Positions 46,415 to 59,301 of a stretch of 64,000 nucleotides of DNA are shown here, piece by piece; positions within the stretch are counted from its first letter, which is position 1; every line of letters begins with the position of its first letter. Made by a program: the position numbers and the translations under genes. This stretch comes from Cylicocyclus nassatus (taxonomy: Eukaryota > Nematoda > Chromadorea > Rhabditida > Strongylidae). The stretch is taken from NCBI GenBank assembly GCA_958299035.1, contig CATQJL010000001.1, positions 75,289,594 to 75,353,593 on the forward strand, given 5' to 3'. The notes below the pieces were generated by a model. The model ran no database searches, was not told the DNA's origin, and saw nothing but the letters and a program-made list of their open reading frames with translations.

Positions 46415-47233
46415 TTGTTCAGAAATGGGGAATTGCAGCGGAGTGGGGTTGCAATTTAAAGAAAAATACCGGCCCACCTCGAGAAGGAATGTGCGTCGGT
46501 TTTCGAAAGATGAACTCCAGGTAGTAATCGTTGTCATAATTGTGTTCTTACTAAATATATAAATTGTACTATCACAACTGCCTTAAATGAAAGCACGATG
46601 CGAGCTTACATATGTCGTAAGAACGAAATATGTTCAGAAAGGCATTTTTTTTATGGGCAAGCGCAGCGTTGATAAGTAAGGAAGAAAATTGTATAACTGC
46701 CTTAGATGGTACTTCATTACATAACTCCCCCCCCCTTCACCTACGACTGCTTTCAAAAATCGTTCTTGATGCGAAGCTAGACGAAATTCCCTATCATATA
46801 TTACCATATCTCATCGTTAGCCAAACACATCTAATTGATATGCAACTTTGCAACAGATTAAAAGTCGAATTGAGATTGAAAGTGTATTTACACAAGAACT
46901 GACAGGTCGATATAACTGCAAAGAGCTAAACCATATGAAACCTGCCATTTTACCGCCGAAAGCTTATTTTTCATCGAAATTGAAAACCATAGCACAGTCT
47001 GGAGTTTGCCGTACGCTGGCATTACACGACTAACTTGAATAAAATTTTTCTCTCGGAAAGACACGCAATGCCTGGCTTTGGGGAATTCTGTAGTTGCCTT
47101 CATAATGTACTGAGCAGAAATTTCGTTGTTTGGAGAGGAGAAGTGAAAGCACAAAGCAGATAGTTCAACTCAGGAGCAAAGCGGCTGCCCCAATTCTGAT
47201 TTTTTATGAGAAATGGGTGTAAATATGTACTTA

Positions 47234-47943
47234 GGCCCGTATGCACGTACATCCCCTCGGGGAGGGGAGAGGATCTGAGAGGGAAAGCGTCATATCTCGC
47301 TAGTCTATATATCTTTCTTCTTCTTTCTCCGTCTTGCTTTTGAAGGTGCTCATACACTGATACTTGCGCATAATGGATACCAGGTTACTGCCATACAAGA
47401 TTAGATATTCACTATTTCTTCTGATCCCCTGGGGATCACCTCACATTTTCAAAGTCACTTAACTTCCTGAAAACTCGATGAAAATGGTCTAAAATTGTAC
47501 TGAGGATACACTACAGCAGTGCTAAACATGTTTATGGTAGAACTGAGTGAAATCTCAAGATATCAAAATCTTCGATGAACCGCTGCTCGCGAGCCAGGGA
47601 TTATCGAAAAAATCAAAATCTTCGGATTCCATTACTACTGCCGAAAACATGCTCAGCAGTATCGTAGTATATCTCCAGTACAATTTGGCAGCGTTTTCAT
47701 TCATTTTTCAGGAAGATAGATTACTCTGAAAATGTGAGGTGATCCCCAGGGGATCAGAAGACATAGTGAATATCTAATCTTGTATGGCAGTAACCTGGCA
47801 TCCGTTATGCGCAGGTGTCAGTGTGTGAGAAACTTCATAAGCAAGATAGAGAAAGAAGGAGAAAGATATACAGACTGGCGAGGAATGACGCTTCCCCTCT
47901 CAGATCCCCTCTTCTCCCGCGGGGATGTACGTGCGTACGGGCC
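47234..47943. mobile_element. TIR element with YTA flanks, 710 bp, probably PIF/Harbinger-type
   Basis: The ends GGCCCGTAYGCACGTACATC face each other and the arms stay similar for about 220 bp, including CAGGTTACTGCCATACAAG and GTGATCCCCAGGGGATCAG. The flanks are TTA (47231-47233) and CTA (47944-47946), a near match to a 3-bp duplication. The end GGCC is shared with the TTA-flanked MITEs at 3101 and 62371. There is no transposase; open frames at 47100-47357 and 47547-47729 fall in or across the arms and loop. Confidence 0.68.
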
Positions 47944-48402
47944 CTAGTCAGAAATAGCACTCAGACATGGTTTTGCGGCAAATCTTAGAATTGTATTAGC
48001 TTGTACTTGACTATTATACGCAATGAACGCTAATTTACTTGCGATCCAATTCTCATACAAAAAAAACTAGATCGTTTAGCCAAATCCAAAATTTGTTAGG
48101 TGTTTCGTTATGAAGCCACATTCCTCAAGAACATTGGAATATTATAGTTTTATGATTATCCTAAGTACCTACCATATTATCCAAACAGAATGTATTAATG
48201 ATTATAAATATATCACAAATCTTACCATAATAATAAATCACAAAAGTATAATAGGTTGGAGTAAAAGTTCTTGCCTATGTCGAGCGAAATTGATAACTTT
48301 TAGAAAATTCACCAATTTTTTACATAGCATTTGCGCTCTAGGCGCGCATTTCATCCACCCATTGCGATCAGGCGCGAGCGCGCTTTTGTTTTTTGTCTAC
48401 AG

Positions 48403-48509
48403 ATCAAGTTGAAGTATCGAATGTATGGAAACTTGCATAAAGAAAAACGGAAATTACTCTCGGAAACGAGCACTTCCTCAGATATTGCTAAATATTGTAT
48501 TCGCGTTTA
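48403..48509 (+). pseudogene. Gene-like module C (first exon-like segment only)
   Basis: After the acceptor gtctacag (ending 48402) it reads KLKYRM then HKEKRKLLSE, matching module B (KLMYRM, QKERRKLLSE), and stops at a TAG where module B has its donor. The second segment and poly(A) signal are missing. It lies 1.5 kb upstream of module B and shares the ttgcgatcagg-containing upstream stretch with A and B. Confidence 0.4.
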
Positions 48510-48749
48510 GTAATTAGAATATTCTAATCCACAATATAAATATTTTTTCACGAATAACTTCATAATCATCCTTGCCTTAGGAACCTTCTGGATATACATA
48601 TTAAACAATTTGCAAAAATGCAAAAATGGTGGCTGCAGAAGGTATCCGAACTCCTAAGCAGTTGCTCTATAGTCTCCGCAGTTTCTCCACTCGGCCATCA
48701 TTCAGCTGCACACCTTGGCGCCGCAAACTCAAAGCGAGCCTTAGCCGCA

Positions 48750-48894
48750 TCCTGGGTAAACCATCGCTCATAACTTTTCCCAGAAAACTCATTGAGCAGC
48801 TAAGGATCACGGATTTGGCATTAGGGTCCCAAGAGCAGCAGAATGATATGCATCATGTGTGGAAACCTCACTTCGATGCATGATCCTTCCCTTG
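48750..48894. mobile_element. Right-end relic of the CAAGGGAAC family
   Basis: CTCATAACTTTTCCCAGAAA... and a CACGGATTTGGCAT stretch, then the end CTTCCCTTG followed by TTA, mirror the right ends of the elements at 26822-27651 and 37169-37800. The left end was not found. Confidence 0.45.
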
Positions 48895-49939
48895 TTAGAT
48901 TTTTCTGCAGCATACCAGATTTTTAACGTTAATTTCGAAAAATTTAAGTGACTCTTTGGATTTTGATTTCTGGAGTCTTTTGTAGTCAAAGAGCAGCGAA
49001 GAGTGATTAGAAAGTAAATAAAATTTTTCTATTTGGAGGTATTTTATAAGTCAACAAGTTTACATATGGAGTTATGAGTCTTTCAAAGCAAAATATTAAA
49101 ACTTTTAATTAAACCTGATAATCCCTACTAATTTGCTGCAGCTATACTTTTCTCATAACTTAATTTGTAGTAAACACAATTCGAAAGTGACTTCACTCTT
49201 CTTCAAAAACTTTTCTAGCTGGTACGGTGGCTCTACTTAGACAGAAAATTGCGGAAGAAAAACATCTGTACTCAGCATAGGCGTCAATTCACCACTTCGT
49301 TGTTTGAGAAACTAAAAACGCTTTTTCACTTTGGCAGAAATCAGAGTAAAAGCTTAACCTGGAAAGTGTGCCTCCAAACTATCCATTTTTGCGGCTGCGA
49401 AGCTGATTTGCATGCATTTGCTTAATTTACGCACAAATATTCTAATTTACTGTTTACTTTTTGATTTTTCAAAGGTCCTCGCCAGAAACAAAGTTTGGGC
49501 CCAAAATATGCCCTATAAGCTGAGGTCGAGTCAAAAATTGGAAGATAAGCGAGATTCCTCTACCCACTGAGAAGGTTCCGCAAATTCGAGTGCGCAATAT
49601 ATTTAGGCAATATAGATAAGGAACATTGCCAAAGCATCGTCTAATTGAGCTAATATACCAATCCGTAACAGTTAATTCTTGCGCGAGACTAGGGTCTCAA
49701 ATGCATGCGCAGATGTTCTTTTGCCCTACCCACTGGTCCCCCCCCCCTCCCTAACCTTAGTGAAATGTTGTTAGAAAATTTCCTCTTATTATGCAAAGAA
49801 ATTTCTAAACTTTTATAGGATAGTATTACCCTTTTACACAGCAAAAGTGTTTAAAAAACTATGGTTGCATACGGGTTTCCTTCTTACTTCATCCGCCATT
49901 GCGATCAGGCTCGAATGCGGTTTTGTTTTTTGTCTCCAG

Positions 49940-50288
49940 GCCAAGTTGATGTATCGAATGTGTGAAAACTTGCAAAAAGAAAGACGGAAATTACTTTCGG
50001 AAAGGAATACTTCAGATATGCCTAAACATATTGGCGTTCGTAAATCACGAGTATTATAACCCACGATATAAATATTTTGCAAAATAACCTCGAGAGGAAT
50101 TTTGTAAGTAGATCCCTGATTTTTCTCGTTTCAGCTTTCAACAGAATCCAAGGGCCAATACGCATACGCGTCCATGGTTGTAGCTATGGCTAAACGAGAA
50201 AGGTTGAGCTGCTGGGTGAAGAATTGAGAATGTGACTATGACCAGCAGTTGTGAAAATTTTTCAAGTTTTATATCTTTCACCAATAAA
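49940..50288 (+). CDS. Gene-like module B: two exon-like segments and poly(A) signal
   Basis: The first segment (49940-50039) follows tgtctccag and reads KLMYRMCENLQKERRKLLSE and on to HIGV. It ends at GT, which modules A and C have lost. The intron would be 95 nt (50040-50134), ending tctcgtttcag. The second segment reads STESKGQYAYASMVVAMAKR and stops with TGA at 50225-50227. AATAAA is at 50283-50288. The frame implied by similarity to module A does not join cleanly to exon 1, so this may be a pseudogene or the splice model may be wrong. No upstream start exon was identified and no family is recognised. Confidence 0.35.
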
Positions 50289-50710
50289 TGATTTCGACAT
50301 TTCCAAAAAAAACAATAAAACAATAAAAAAGTATAAAGACCTTTGGCTTGAAAACAGTGCGAGTTTTTCGAAACTACATATTTCGCTGATATTAGTGAAT
50401 AACTGTGATATTGGGTGCAAAAGAATTATTTTACTTTATTTATTCATGAACTTTCCGCAATAAAAAGACAAGTACTGTTTTATACCATGACCTCAAATAA
50501 GGTAACGTTTTTAAAGTACTACGTCTTTTTTTCTGATATATTGAATTGCAAAAACCAAATTGCAATTCTTGATAAGGAAGATTCGCTGATCTTCTGGTCT
50601 GGTCATTATCGCACAAATTTCAGTAGCAAATCTACAATTTTGAGCATTTTTTGGGCAAGTGGACACCTAAAAATTAACCCTTAACAAAACGAAGGGCTTT
50701 TTTTGGCATA

Positions 50711-52262
50711 CAGTGCGGGCCAAAACTATACTTCCACCCTGAAAACTGCCGTAACTCATCTGCTTCTCAACGAATTGATCTGAAATTTGGTACAGCTGTG
50801 TGTTTAACAGGCTACCATCAGCATCTAGAACGGATCCCGTTTTTATTTGTTTATTCAGGAAAAAATCAGAAATTTCGAAAAAAGCAGGCTTGAAGGTTGG
50901 CCAAAACTATACTTCCACTTAAGGTTTCTGTCCACTAAGGTAATTCTTTGCTTCCAAAATCTTTTGTGCATATACATAGTCAAAAGTCAAAACAGTCGCT
51001 TTAGTCCAGCTGTCTCATACCTTTATAAGAAACGCTATTCTGTTTTTTTTTTCGCTTAAAAAATACTTTCACAGGTATTTTGTTCCCGAGAATGTGTTTT
51101 TATGGCTAATTTCGCAGTTTCTTGACTGGCTTGGAAGCGATAGGGCTCCATCTATCTTATAGATGCTTAGCGAAGTGAGAACTAGAAAAAAATTTGAGTT
51201 TTCATATTTAAAGGGCACCCAACATAGACCTAAGCGAGGCCTGCGCTCAAATTTTTTGCCTTCAAACTCCTCCTGCAATGTCCTCATGAGCGTGAGGTAG
51301 AGTACTAACATTGTTGTACGTGTGAGAGTCCGAATGCAGTGGTTGCAGATTTCCGCAGGTCCTAGCATGCAGGCTAATCGAGGAAATTAACTTGCAAAAA
51401 CTGATTTGCAAAAAGCCTTGAACTTATTTTTGGTTCTGACAGTAATACTCACGTGAGTCACAAAGTAACATACAATACAGAGTGTTTTCTCTATCTAGCA
51501 ACTAAATAGTGGCAAAATAGGGAAAGATATCACTTGGTAAGTACTTTGGGATTGCCTAATTATTATCATTGAACAGCAAAGATTTATGCTTTGAAAACGA
51601 AGCAAAATGCGACTTGGCGAACAGTCGTGAGTATAGTGTACAAACTTCTTTTTATGTAAATAATCCTTCTACATCATGTAGAGCTTACAAAAATAACATA
51701 AACCAACTTTGAAGGCAAAAATTTGAGCGCAGGCTTGCCGTTAGGTCTATGTCGGGTGCACTTTAAATATGAAAACTCAAATTTTTTTCTAGTTCTCACT
51801 TCGCTAAGCATCTATAAGATAGATGGAGCCCTATCGCTTCCAAGCCAGTCAAGAAACTGCGAAATTAGCCATAAAAACACATTCTCGGGAACAAAATACC
51901 TGTGAAAGTATTTTTAAGCGAAAAAAAAAACAGAATAGCGTTTCTTATAAAGGTATGACACAGCTGGACTAAAGCGACTGTTTTGACTTTTGACTATGTA
52001 TATGCACAAAAGATTTTGGAGGTGGAGAATTACCTTAGTGGACAGAAACCTTAAGTGGAAGTATAGTTTTGGCCAACCTTCAAGCCTGCTTTTTTCGAAA
52101 TTTCTGATTTTTTCCTGAATAAACAAACAAAAACGGGATCCGTTTTAGATGCTGATGGTAGCCTGTTGAACACACAGCTGTACCAAATTTCAGATCAACT
52201 CGTTGAGAAGCAGATGAGTTACGGCAGTTTTCAGGGTGGAAGTATAGTTTTGGCCAGCACTG
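50711..52262. mobile_element. Tc1-like long-TIR element, TA-flanked, 1552 bp
   Basis: The ends read CAGTGCKGGCCAAAACTATA and face each other with TA on both sides (50709-50710 and 52263-52264). The arms are about 540 bp and nearly identical. GGCCAAAACTATACTTCCAC occurs twice per arm, outer (50718-50737; 52236-52255) and inner (50899-50918; 52056-52075), about 180 bp apart, an IR/DR layout. Block A at 8376-8395 has the unoccupied site. The matching 70-residue frames on both strands (50847-51059 and 51914-52126) are arm sequence. No transposase was found in the 350-bp centre. Confidence 0.85.
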
Positions 52263-53117
52263 TATTATCATGTACAACGTAACTATAATTCCACCTGCTT
52301 AACAGTGAAAGTGACTTGATTCTCACAGTGAGTGAACCCAAGTTTGTCGTCAGTTAAATCCAAGTTCGTCACCTAAAAATCTATTGTGTACGACAATTTC
52401 GAATTGCAAAATTGCAAAAGTCAGACCAGCGTGTCAAATAATTGACACATCGAACCAGGTTATCAGTGTGACAATCCAAACATCTTCCAGCTTTTTCTCT
52501 TTTATATTAGGGTGGTCCGAAAGTGTTCGCATTATTCACAGAAATGAATGATGCATGTATTCTCCCTTTTCTGAAGTATTTGCACAAGCGCAGTTTCATC
52601 CAAAAAAAAAAATTCGTGCATTTCCTAACAGCATATGAAAGACTTTTTGATACCTAAATATTACAGAGATAGAAGCTATGAAAGAAAACTACTAAAATAT
52701 TTCAATCTTTAGTGTAGATCTGCTAAATTGTTGAAAATCCGGACAGCTGGTAATATAAGTTTTACGACCTGGTCTTTTCATCTGAGACTATTTTGCGCTG
52801 ATTGAACGTTTCTATCCAAAGCCGTAATTTTCCGAAAACAATGCCAAAAAATCGAATGCCGCTTTGTACTGCCTGCCCGAAAACTATAACCTGACAAAAA
52901 TCAGCTCAATCTACAAAATCCATTAGATGAAAAGAGCAGGCCATGAAATTTATATTACCAACCGTTCCGATTTTTAGTGCAAGTCTCAAATCTTGGCAAC
53001 CAGAAGAGAATTTAAATTATTTTTTCTACTACTTCTATTCTGCAATATTTGCATGCCAAAATGTCTTTCAAATGCTTTTGTAAAGCGCATGATTTCTCTC
53101 GAATAAAGCTAAAACTG

Positions 53118-53220
53118 TTCAGCTATTTTGAGAGGTAAGAAGTAATAAATTTTGAAAATGTTGCGGAAATTCAACTATTTTGAGAGGTAAGAAATAATAA
53201 ATTTTGAAAATATTGCGAAC
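53118..53220. repeat. 52-bp tandem duplication
   Basis: Two adjacent copies of a unit starting TTCARCTATTTTGAGAGG and ending near TTGCGRAA differ at about five positions. Block A has a single, more diverged copy near 9680-9720. Confidence 0.75.
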
Positions 53221-54579
53221 AAAGTTTTGGATCAATCAGATGCATTCGCACACGTTATTTTCCCTCGATTCTTTTTTGTAAGCTTTTTATGTTTCATAAA
53301 CTGCTTGCTAAAGTAATCATAACTTTTATCCTATGAATCTTCTCTGTGTTGAAAAACCTTACGATGACTTTACCTATTGATCATCTATGATTCACATGAA
53401 TAAATAATGTCTTATTGTACTGACGACAAAAGATTTCTTGGCATCTAAGATTTCGTTTTTCAAGCCAGTTGGATATTTTGAATGAAGCATCATAAGTTCT
53501 AGTTTCGGAAAGTGTATAGGGGAGGTTCGGAAATACTGGATTTCTTGAAATTTAACATCGAATAGGTGCCAGCGTACCCTAATTACACAAGTACAAGGCC
53601 TCCTTTTTTATTTTTGAGCTAGCCGCTCAGCCGCCTCGCTGTATCTCGAAAAACGATATTCTAAGGTAATGCGCAGCACTGTATAGGGTCCTTTCAGCAC
53701 GAAATCCTCTAGCGTGTTTGGTCGTTACAAAAAGAAAATAAGCCGTGCGCTTTGTATTCGTGAAGATATTGAAAACATTTATATGGGTTTTGCTATCACA
53801 CCTCATGGTGCACAAACAATAGTCATACTAACCACTAGAAAATGTGCAAAATTGACCTAAGCATTCACCTATGCTATATAGTCTCAAATGTCGGGAGAGG
53901 TGAAGAAGAGGGATACCGGGAAAGGCCGGACAATTATTCTGGGAGAACAAAGTGCTTTTTATAGTAAGCAAGCATCGTTGAAAAGGACGTGTGCAAAGTG
54001 CATACAATGCGCTCACAGTTTCTGAAAAAGAAACCGCAGCAAGAGCCGACGTCAGGCATAGGCTTCCAAAATTAGGCATCGACCACCACAGCTCCAGAAT
54101 AGCGAAATCCTGTTCAGAGTAAACAGTTTTTATATTCAATACAGCAACGTTCACTTAGCTCGGTCAGTCGTATTTTCTGATATACAGAAGTGCCATGATC
54201 TGGTTATGTCAAGTGTACGGTAGGTAGTCAATTTTCAAAACTTCATTTAGATTTCTGTCTAGAACGATTATTCAATATACTGAGAATATTTACATTGATT
54301 TGCTGTTGGTGGCACTTTGTACGTATGCTATAGGAATACGCTAAAAATTTGATTCGCACGAATCTGTTCAAACTGATCAAATTGGCTTGATGAGCTGAAT
54401 CATTATGCGTAGTCATTTGTGACTCAATATGTGATCCTGCACACTTCGTTTGGCAAGCAACAACATCCTTACCTGTGTTTTGTCAATAAAATCTTTTCTA
54501 TCAGAACAAACTGTAGAAAGGTGTAATGCTTCCTATACATGTCAAATCAAATTGAAAAGACTAGAATTAATCTTACATG

Positions 54580-54817
54580 CACGGCTCGGCACAGGTGGCT
54601 TGTAAACCAGCTGGTATCGTTTTTTGGGACGAAAAGCAAAAGGGGTTTCGCGACCTTTTTTTAGTCGACGTTTCGTTTTTTGGGGGATTTTGGGGAATTT
54701 TTCAGGTTTTTAGAGGAAATTTGGTTGAGGGTCAAAGGGGACTTCGTAAAAATTCCCAAAAGTCAAGGGGGACTTCGTTTTTTCCATTTTCATCTAGCCA
54801 CCTCGTGCCGAGCCTTG
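54580..54817. mobile_element. hAT-like MITE with perfect 8-bp target duplication, 238 bp
   Basis: The ends CACGGCTCGGCAC...GGTGGCT and the inverse of CAAGGCTCGGCACGAGGTGGCT face each other. CTTACATG flanks both sides exactly (54572-54579 and 54818-54825). Block A has the unoccupied site at about 10556-10566 (CTTACAAG). The 143-residue frame across it is chance. Sequence at 57720-57893 resembles its interior in inverse and is probably an old copy. Confidence 0.85.
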
Positions 54818-56509
54818 CTTACATGTCGCGATACAGCTCGCACAATGTGCAATCGAAATTGTCTGTAACGTTGCTTGTTCAAGGAATAGCAAGTGATTTA
54901 ATCATGACGTCGTCCTGTAAGAAGTCAGTTATTTTGAGACAAAGTTTAAGCCTAATTCAGCTGTACACAGTAAACACGATGTTTTTTGTAGTTCGTTTTC
55001 GTGGATAGCGCAGCGGAAATTGTACGCAAAGAGCTCTAGCGAGTACTTTTCGTTAATAAGCTCGTTGTATCCATATATAATTTTAGCCGAAAATTGAGTA
55101 TCGTGGTCTGAGATCTTTAATATGTTTTGCGAGCGAGTTTTGTAGGGCACAACTCAATGCTTTACACTTATAGAGGGCATCTACAAGAATATCAATTAAT
55201 AGAGTAGCTTTTTGCGGTTCAACAGCGCAAAAATTTCCTGATGTGAATGCGAAAACGACTATTATTGGATATATCCATCTTTACCTGAATTCCATCTTCC
55301 GTAGCCCTGAAATAAGAAGCTAACTTGCGAGTAAATGTGATTCTGTAATAAGGGGTAATCTCATTTTCTAAAGAAATCGGGGCATTTAATTCTCCTGTTC
55401 CTCGCTCTTAAGGCTTCGCAGGTTTTGGCTAAAATAATGATAAACGAAAACTTTAGTCATAATGTGCTTTGGACCCTCTGTTTTTGAAAATTTCGGTTGA
55501 TCTGCACTAAATGGAGTAAAGCTACATATAGCGAGAGAGAAGCAGCTAAACCATGCAAATGCAACTTCGCCTGCACTTCTCGCCTATCTGTTGAAGAAAA
55601 TTCCAGCATTTGTGAATTAGGAAATCTGTTATTAGCGCTATTCCCTTATCTGCACTGTTCGCAAAAGAAGCTTACAAATTCACGTTTTCATGAGATTTGT
55701 CCCAAATTTGAAGACCGTATGAAGTTTGCCGATTCCAGTGACGTACGCATGTACGTCAAATGGAGTGATATGATGGAAAAAGAGTGATGGGAAGCTGCCA
55801 AAATACAAAGTCTTCAAAGTTGGAACAAAAATCTTGAAAATATTAAGTTGTAAGGTCAACCTTGCGAACATTGCAGATTGGCAGCCCTTCGTTCCGTCAC
55901 TGGCTGGTAGGTTCGGGCTACAATCTTGTAAATGCATCTCTTTCATTTAAGTACCGATGATACCGTGAGGTAGCCCCACATAGGCATCGACATTTTCCCT
56001 GCTCAAGACTTCTAACAGTAAGAGGTCCCCTTTCATGTCGGTTTCCTGATTTTTCATCAGTAAGGCTTTGATAATTTCATAAAAAAATTCTCTGACGATG
56101 TCTTCGTCTAGATGGATTCACGTATCATTTAATTGACGAGTGTTTTATGGAGTTGAAACACTTCTGGCAGCTCTTCGCCTTCTCATTTGCAGACCTGAGC
56201 ATGCACAGCTTTTGCACAATTTTGCACCTGCTCGTAGTTTTCATATTGAAATTTCTGGTATCAATATCGACCATTCAGTCATATGTAGCTGAAACCGGCT
56301 TGATTGTCGAATTTTTTTTTCAGCTTCTCCCTTTAAACTTCCTTTAAGATGTACTTCTTTTCCACTTCAGATAATTAGTCTTTTTCATGTATAAGCGACT
56401 TAAAGAATGATAATGAAATTTTTTTAGTCACCATACCATTACATCTGGGTAAAGTTATTGACGGAGCTTTTATGGTACTTGATTTCCTAACTCGCAATTA
56501 TACTTGAGC

Positions 56510-56690
56510 AGATTAGAAATTTTGATTTCGAGTAAACAAATATCGATTGAATTTGAAAATAAAAGTTCCGAATAAACAAATATCGAATAAATGCAAAAAA
56601 GATTTCGAATGAATGAATTCTGAATAGAATTCGAAAACAAGAAAAATCGAATAAATGAATATCTATTGTATTGAGCACCGAGTTTCTAAT
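56510..56690. repeat. AT-rich degenerate tandem array
   Basis: Motifs of the type CGAATAAACAAATATCGA recur about six times with variable spacing of 20-40 bp. No gene is seen. Confidence 0.55.
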
Positions 56691-56789
56691 TTTGAGTAAA
56701 CATTTGAATTATTTATTCAATATCTTGAGTAACCATACCATATCTAAAACTTGCTAACATACCCGGCTAAATCCGACTTCATAACCAGC

Positions 56790-57060
56790 AACCTCAACCA
56801 CCTGGACCAACTACCAGCCCATAGCTCAAAGTTCTCTAAAAGTCGGTAAAATCGATGAAATTGTTTTTTATTTATAACCAGCGCTTTCACTTAACCCCGT
56901 CAGCTTAGCCCCGTACCTAAAACTTCCAGAATCATTAGAATCGATAAAGTAGACTACTTATTCTAATCTCCATACATACCCCTCCGCTCTCCATCTCTGT
57001 ATCAACTCCCAGCCCCGTAGCTCAATGTTTTTCAAAAGTCGTTAAAGTTGGTTTTTTGGC
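56790..57060. mobile_element. Two decayed Helitron-interior-like segments
   Basis: CCAGCCCATAGCTCAAAG near 56815 and CCCAGCCCCGTAGCTCAATG near 57008, each followed by AAAAGTCGKTAAA, resemble the CCAGCCCCCTAGCTCAAAT arm of the Helitrons at 27046 and 38259. No ends were found. Confidence 0.35.
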
Positions 57061-57895
57061 GACTAATCTGTACATGATCAAAAGTCACATCTTACTTCCC
57101 ATTATTGAAGAATTTAGAGAGAAAGCTGATATGAAGCTTTATGCTCTGCGCAGGAAACTCTTCCTCGGCTCGTCAAAAAGTGATTGATGTACGCAACGAT
57201 AACATGGCTACGCTCCATATGATTAGGAAACTTTTCCCCCAAGTATTGTTGAAATCCGATGGGCATAGGCAAAACATGACTTTTCCTTTTTTTTCACTCA
57301 CGCGTACGATTGTTCGTTCGCTTAATCCTCCCCCCCCCTCTCCCCCCCCCCCCCCCAACACTGCGCCATAAGGGTAAAGAATCTGGAAAGTTGCCCTTTT
57401 GATCAAAGATGAGGTTTCCGGTAAGTTGCACATGACCTCGCAGTAATAATTCCATCGATGTTTAAGAAGTGCTTTTGTGCATACCAGACCACTGACGACT
57501 GGCTTACCCCAAACTCAATTTGTCGTTATGGCAAGAAGAAGTTAGCAATTTTCTGAGAAAATTATCTTCTGTCCATAACGATGTATCACTCTCTACACCG
57601 TTTTCTCTAAACTCTATGTGTCGATTGGTCCTATTCTAATCGCGTGGATATTTGATTCTGTAAGTACCTTAAGCAAGTGTCTCCTTTCAAGGCCCAGCAT
57701 GAGTTCGCATCTAGGCTTTTCAAAAACGAAGTCTTGACTTTCGCGAAATTTTAGGAAGTCCCCTTTGACTTCCAGCTCTAAACGTAAAAACCCTCAAAAA
57801 ACCAAAACGTCAACTAAAAACGTCGAATTTTTGACTACAGAACGATATCCCCTTTGCTTTTTCGCCCCGAAAGCGAAGTCCAGCCTGCTTTCATA

Positions 57896-59301
57896 AAGTG
57901 CTGTTCATAATTATACGAACACCCAGAATATTGGAAGTTTTTGGACTTTTTGGGAGAAACTCAAAAAGCCGTTGGTACCACGCGATAGAACACAGCCGAA
58001 AACGGTATCTGATCCATAAGAATGGAAATGGATGTCAATTTTAGGAGTGTTTGAGCGCCTAGTGCGGATTTTTAGCGGTTCATAATTATACGAACACCTC
58101 AAACAAAGGTCCATTTTTTATTCAAAATTGCAGTCATTTGAGTCTAATTTTTTTGTAAAGCTACAGTAACAAAGTCTGACGTGTCCGCTACACACTGAAC
58201 CCAGTGCATTTCAAAAAGAGGACCGTTACTTTTTTTCAGAAGGCTCTAAATGCTTCTGGAGTGATTGCGCACCAAAAACATCCGTTCTTCTGCGGTTTAC
58301 GCGCTCTAATTAGCTTCTACCAAAGCTATGAGATAAAATAAGCTCTTTCGATGGGTATCTTGTTTAACGCTTAGAAAATCTTTGCATTTTCGTGCCGTTT
58401 TTCAACCAGGTTCCAACCTTACCACAGAGTTAGCAGCGATTTCGAGCCTCAAAACTCAGCTTCTCTCTCGCGCAAACATTTGATATGAAGCAGCTGCATT
58501 GTTTATATGATGATGTTTCTGTGCCAAAGTTTTTGGGTTTTTTGTGGAACTGATCTTGAGGCTGTGGAGCTACAAACCAAATAAAGGTGTGATTGCAATA
58601 GTAAAAGCAGTGTTTTTGATGAAATGACGTCTGCGTGGCCAACACAAACGCTCAACGCTGCTGATTTTTTCTAGACAAATATACAGCCTTGTGAACTTCT
58701 ACATACTATATGCTTACTTCATTGTACGGCTTCAGAAGTTAAGTTTTGAGGCTCGAAATCTTGCTAACTCTGTGATAAGGTTGGAACTTGGTTGAAAAAC
58801 GGCACGAAAACGCAAAGATTTTTTAAGCGTCAGACAAAATGCCCATCGAAAGAGCATATTCTATCTCATAGCTTTGGTAGAAGCTAATTAGAGCGCGTAA
58901 ACCGCAGAAGAACGGATGTTTTTGGAGCGCAATTACTCCAGAAGCATTTAGAGCCTTCTGAAGAAGGTAACGGTCCTCTTTTTGAACTGCACTGGGTTCA
59001 GTGTGTAGCGGACACGTCAGACTTTGTTACTGTAGCTTTACAAAAAAATTGGACTCAAATGACTGCAATCTTGAATAAAAAATGGACCTTTGTTTGAGGT
59101 GTTCGTATAATTATGAACCATTAAAAATTCGCACTAGGCGCAAAAACACTCCCAAAATTGACATCCATTTTCATTCTTATGGATCATATACCGTTTTCGG
59201 TTGTGCTCTTTGGCGTGGTACCAACGGTTTTTTTGAGTTTCTGTCAAAAAGTCCAGAAATTTCTAAAATTTGGAGTGTTCGTATAATTATGAACCGCACT
59301 T
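57896..59301. mobile_element. Large palindromic Tc1/mariner-like element with IR/DR ends, 1406 bp
   Basis: The ends AAGTGCTGTTC and GAACCGCACTT are flanked by TA (57894-57895 and 59302-59303). The arms of about 600 bp match almost throughout. GTTCATAATTATACGAACACC occurs four times: outer left 57903, inner left 58078, inner right 59098-59118 and outer right 59275-59294, with 175-176 bp between outer and inner sites. The loop lies near 58640-58720. Similar frames on opposite strands (57911-58114 and 59082-59306) are arm sequence. No transposase is encoded. Confidence 0.82.

Larger units (their letters stand above)
49850..55560. repeat. Paralogous block B (matches 7.5-11.2 kb)
   Basis: The counterpart of block A, enlarged by a Tc1-like element (50711-52262), a hAT-like MITE (54580-54817), about 0.5 kb at 53330-53850 and a 52-bp tandem duplication at 53118-53220. 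Because block A keeps unoccupied sites, it serves as the pre-insertion reference for these insertions. Confidence 0.7.

Noticed and set aside
50847..51059. 70-residue frame also present on the minus strand at 51914-52126
   Set aside because: Both are the same terminal-repeat arm of the Tc1-like element read from each side, so the apparent protein conservation is only arm identity.
54577..55008. 143-residue frame starting MHGSAQVACK
   Set aside because: It begins at the edge of a hAT-like MITE and runs across its far border; block A has no such frame.
57911..58114. Frame starting MDLCLRCSYNYEP, repeated at 59082-59306 on the other strand
   Set aside because: It is arm sequence of the palindromic element and crosses the putative transposase-binding site.
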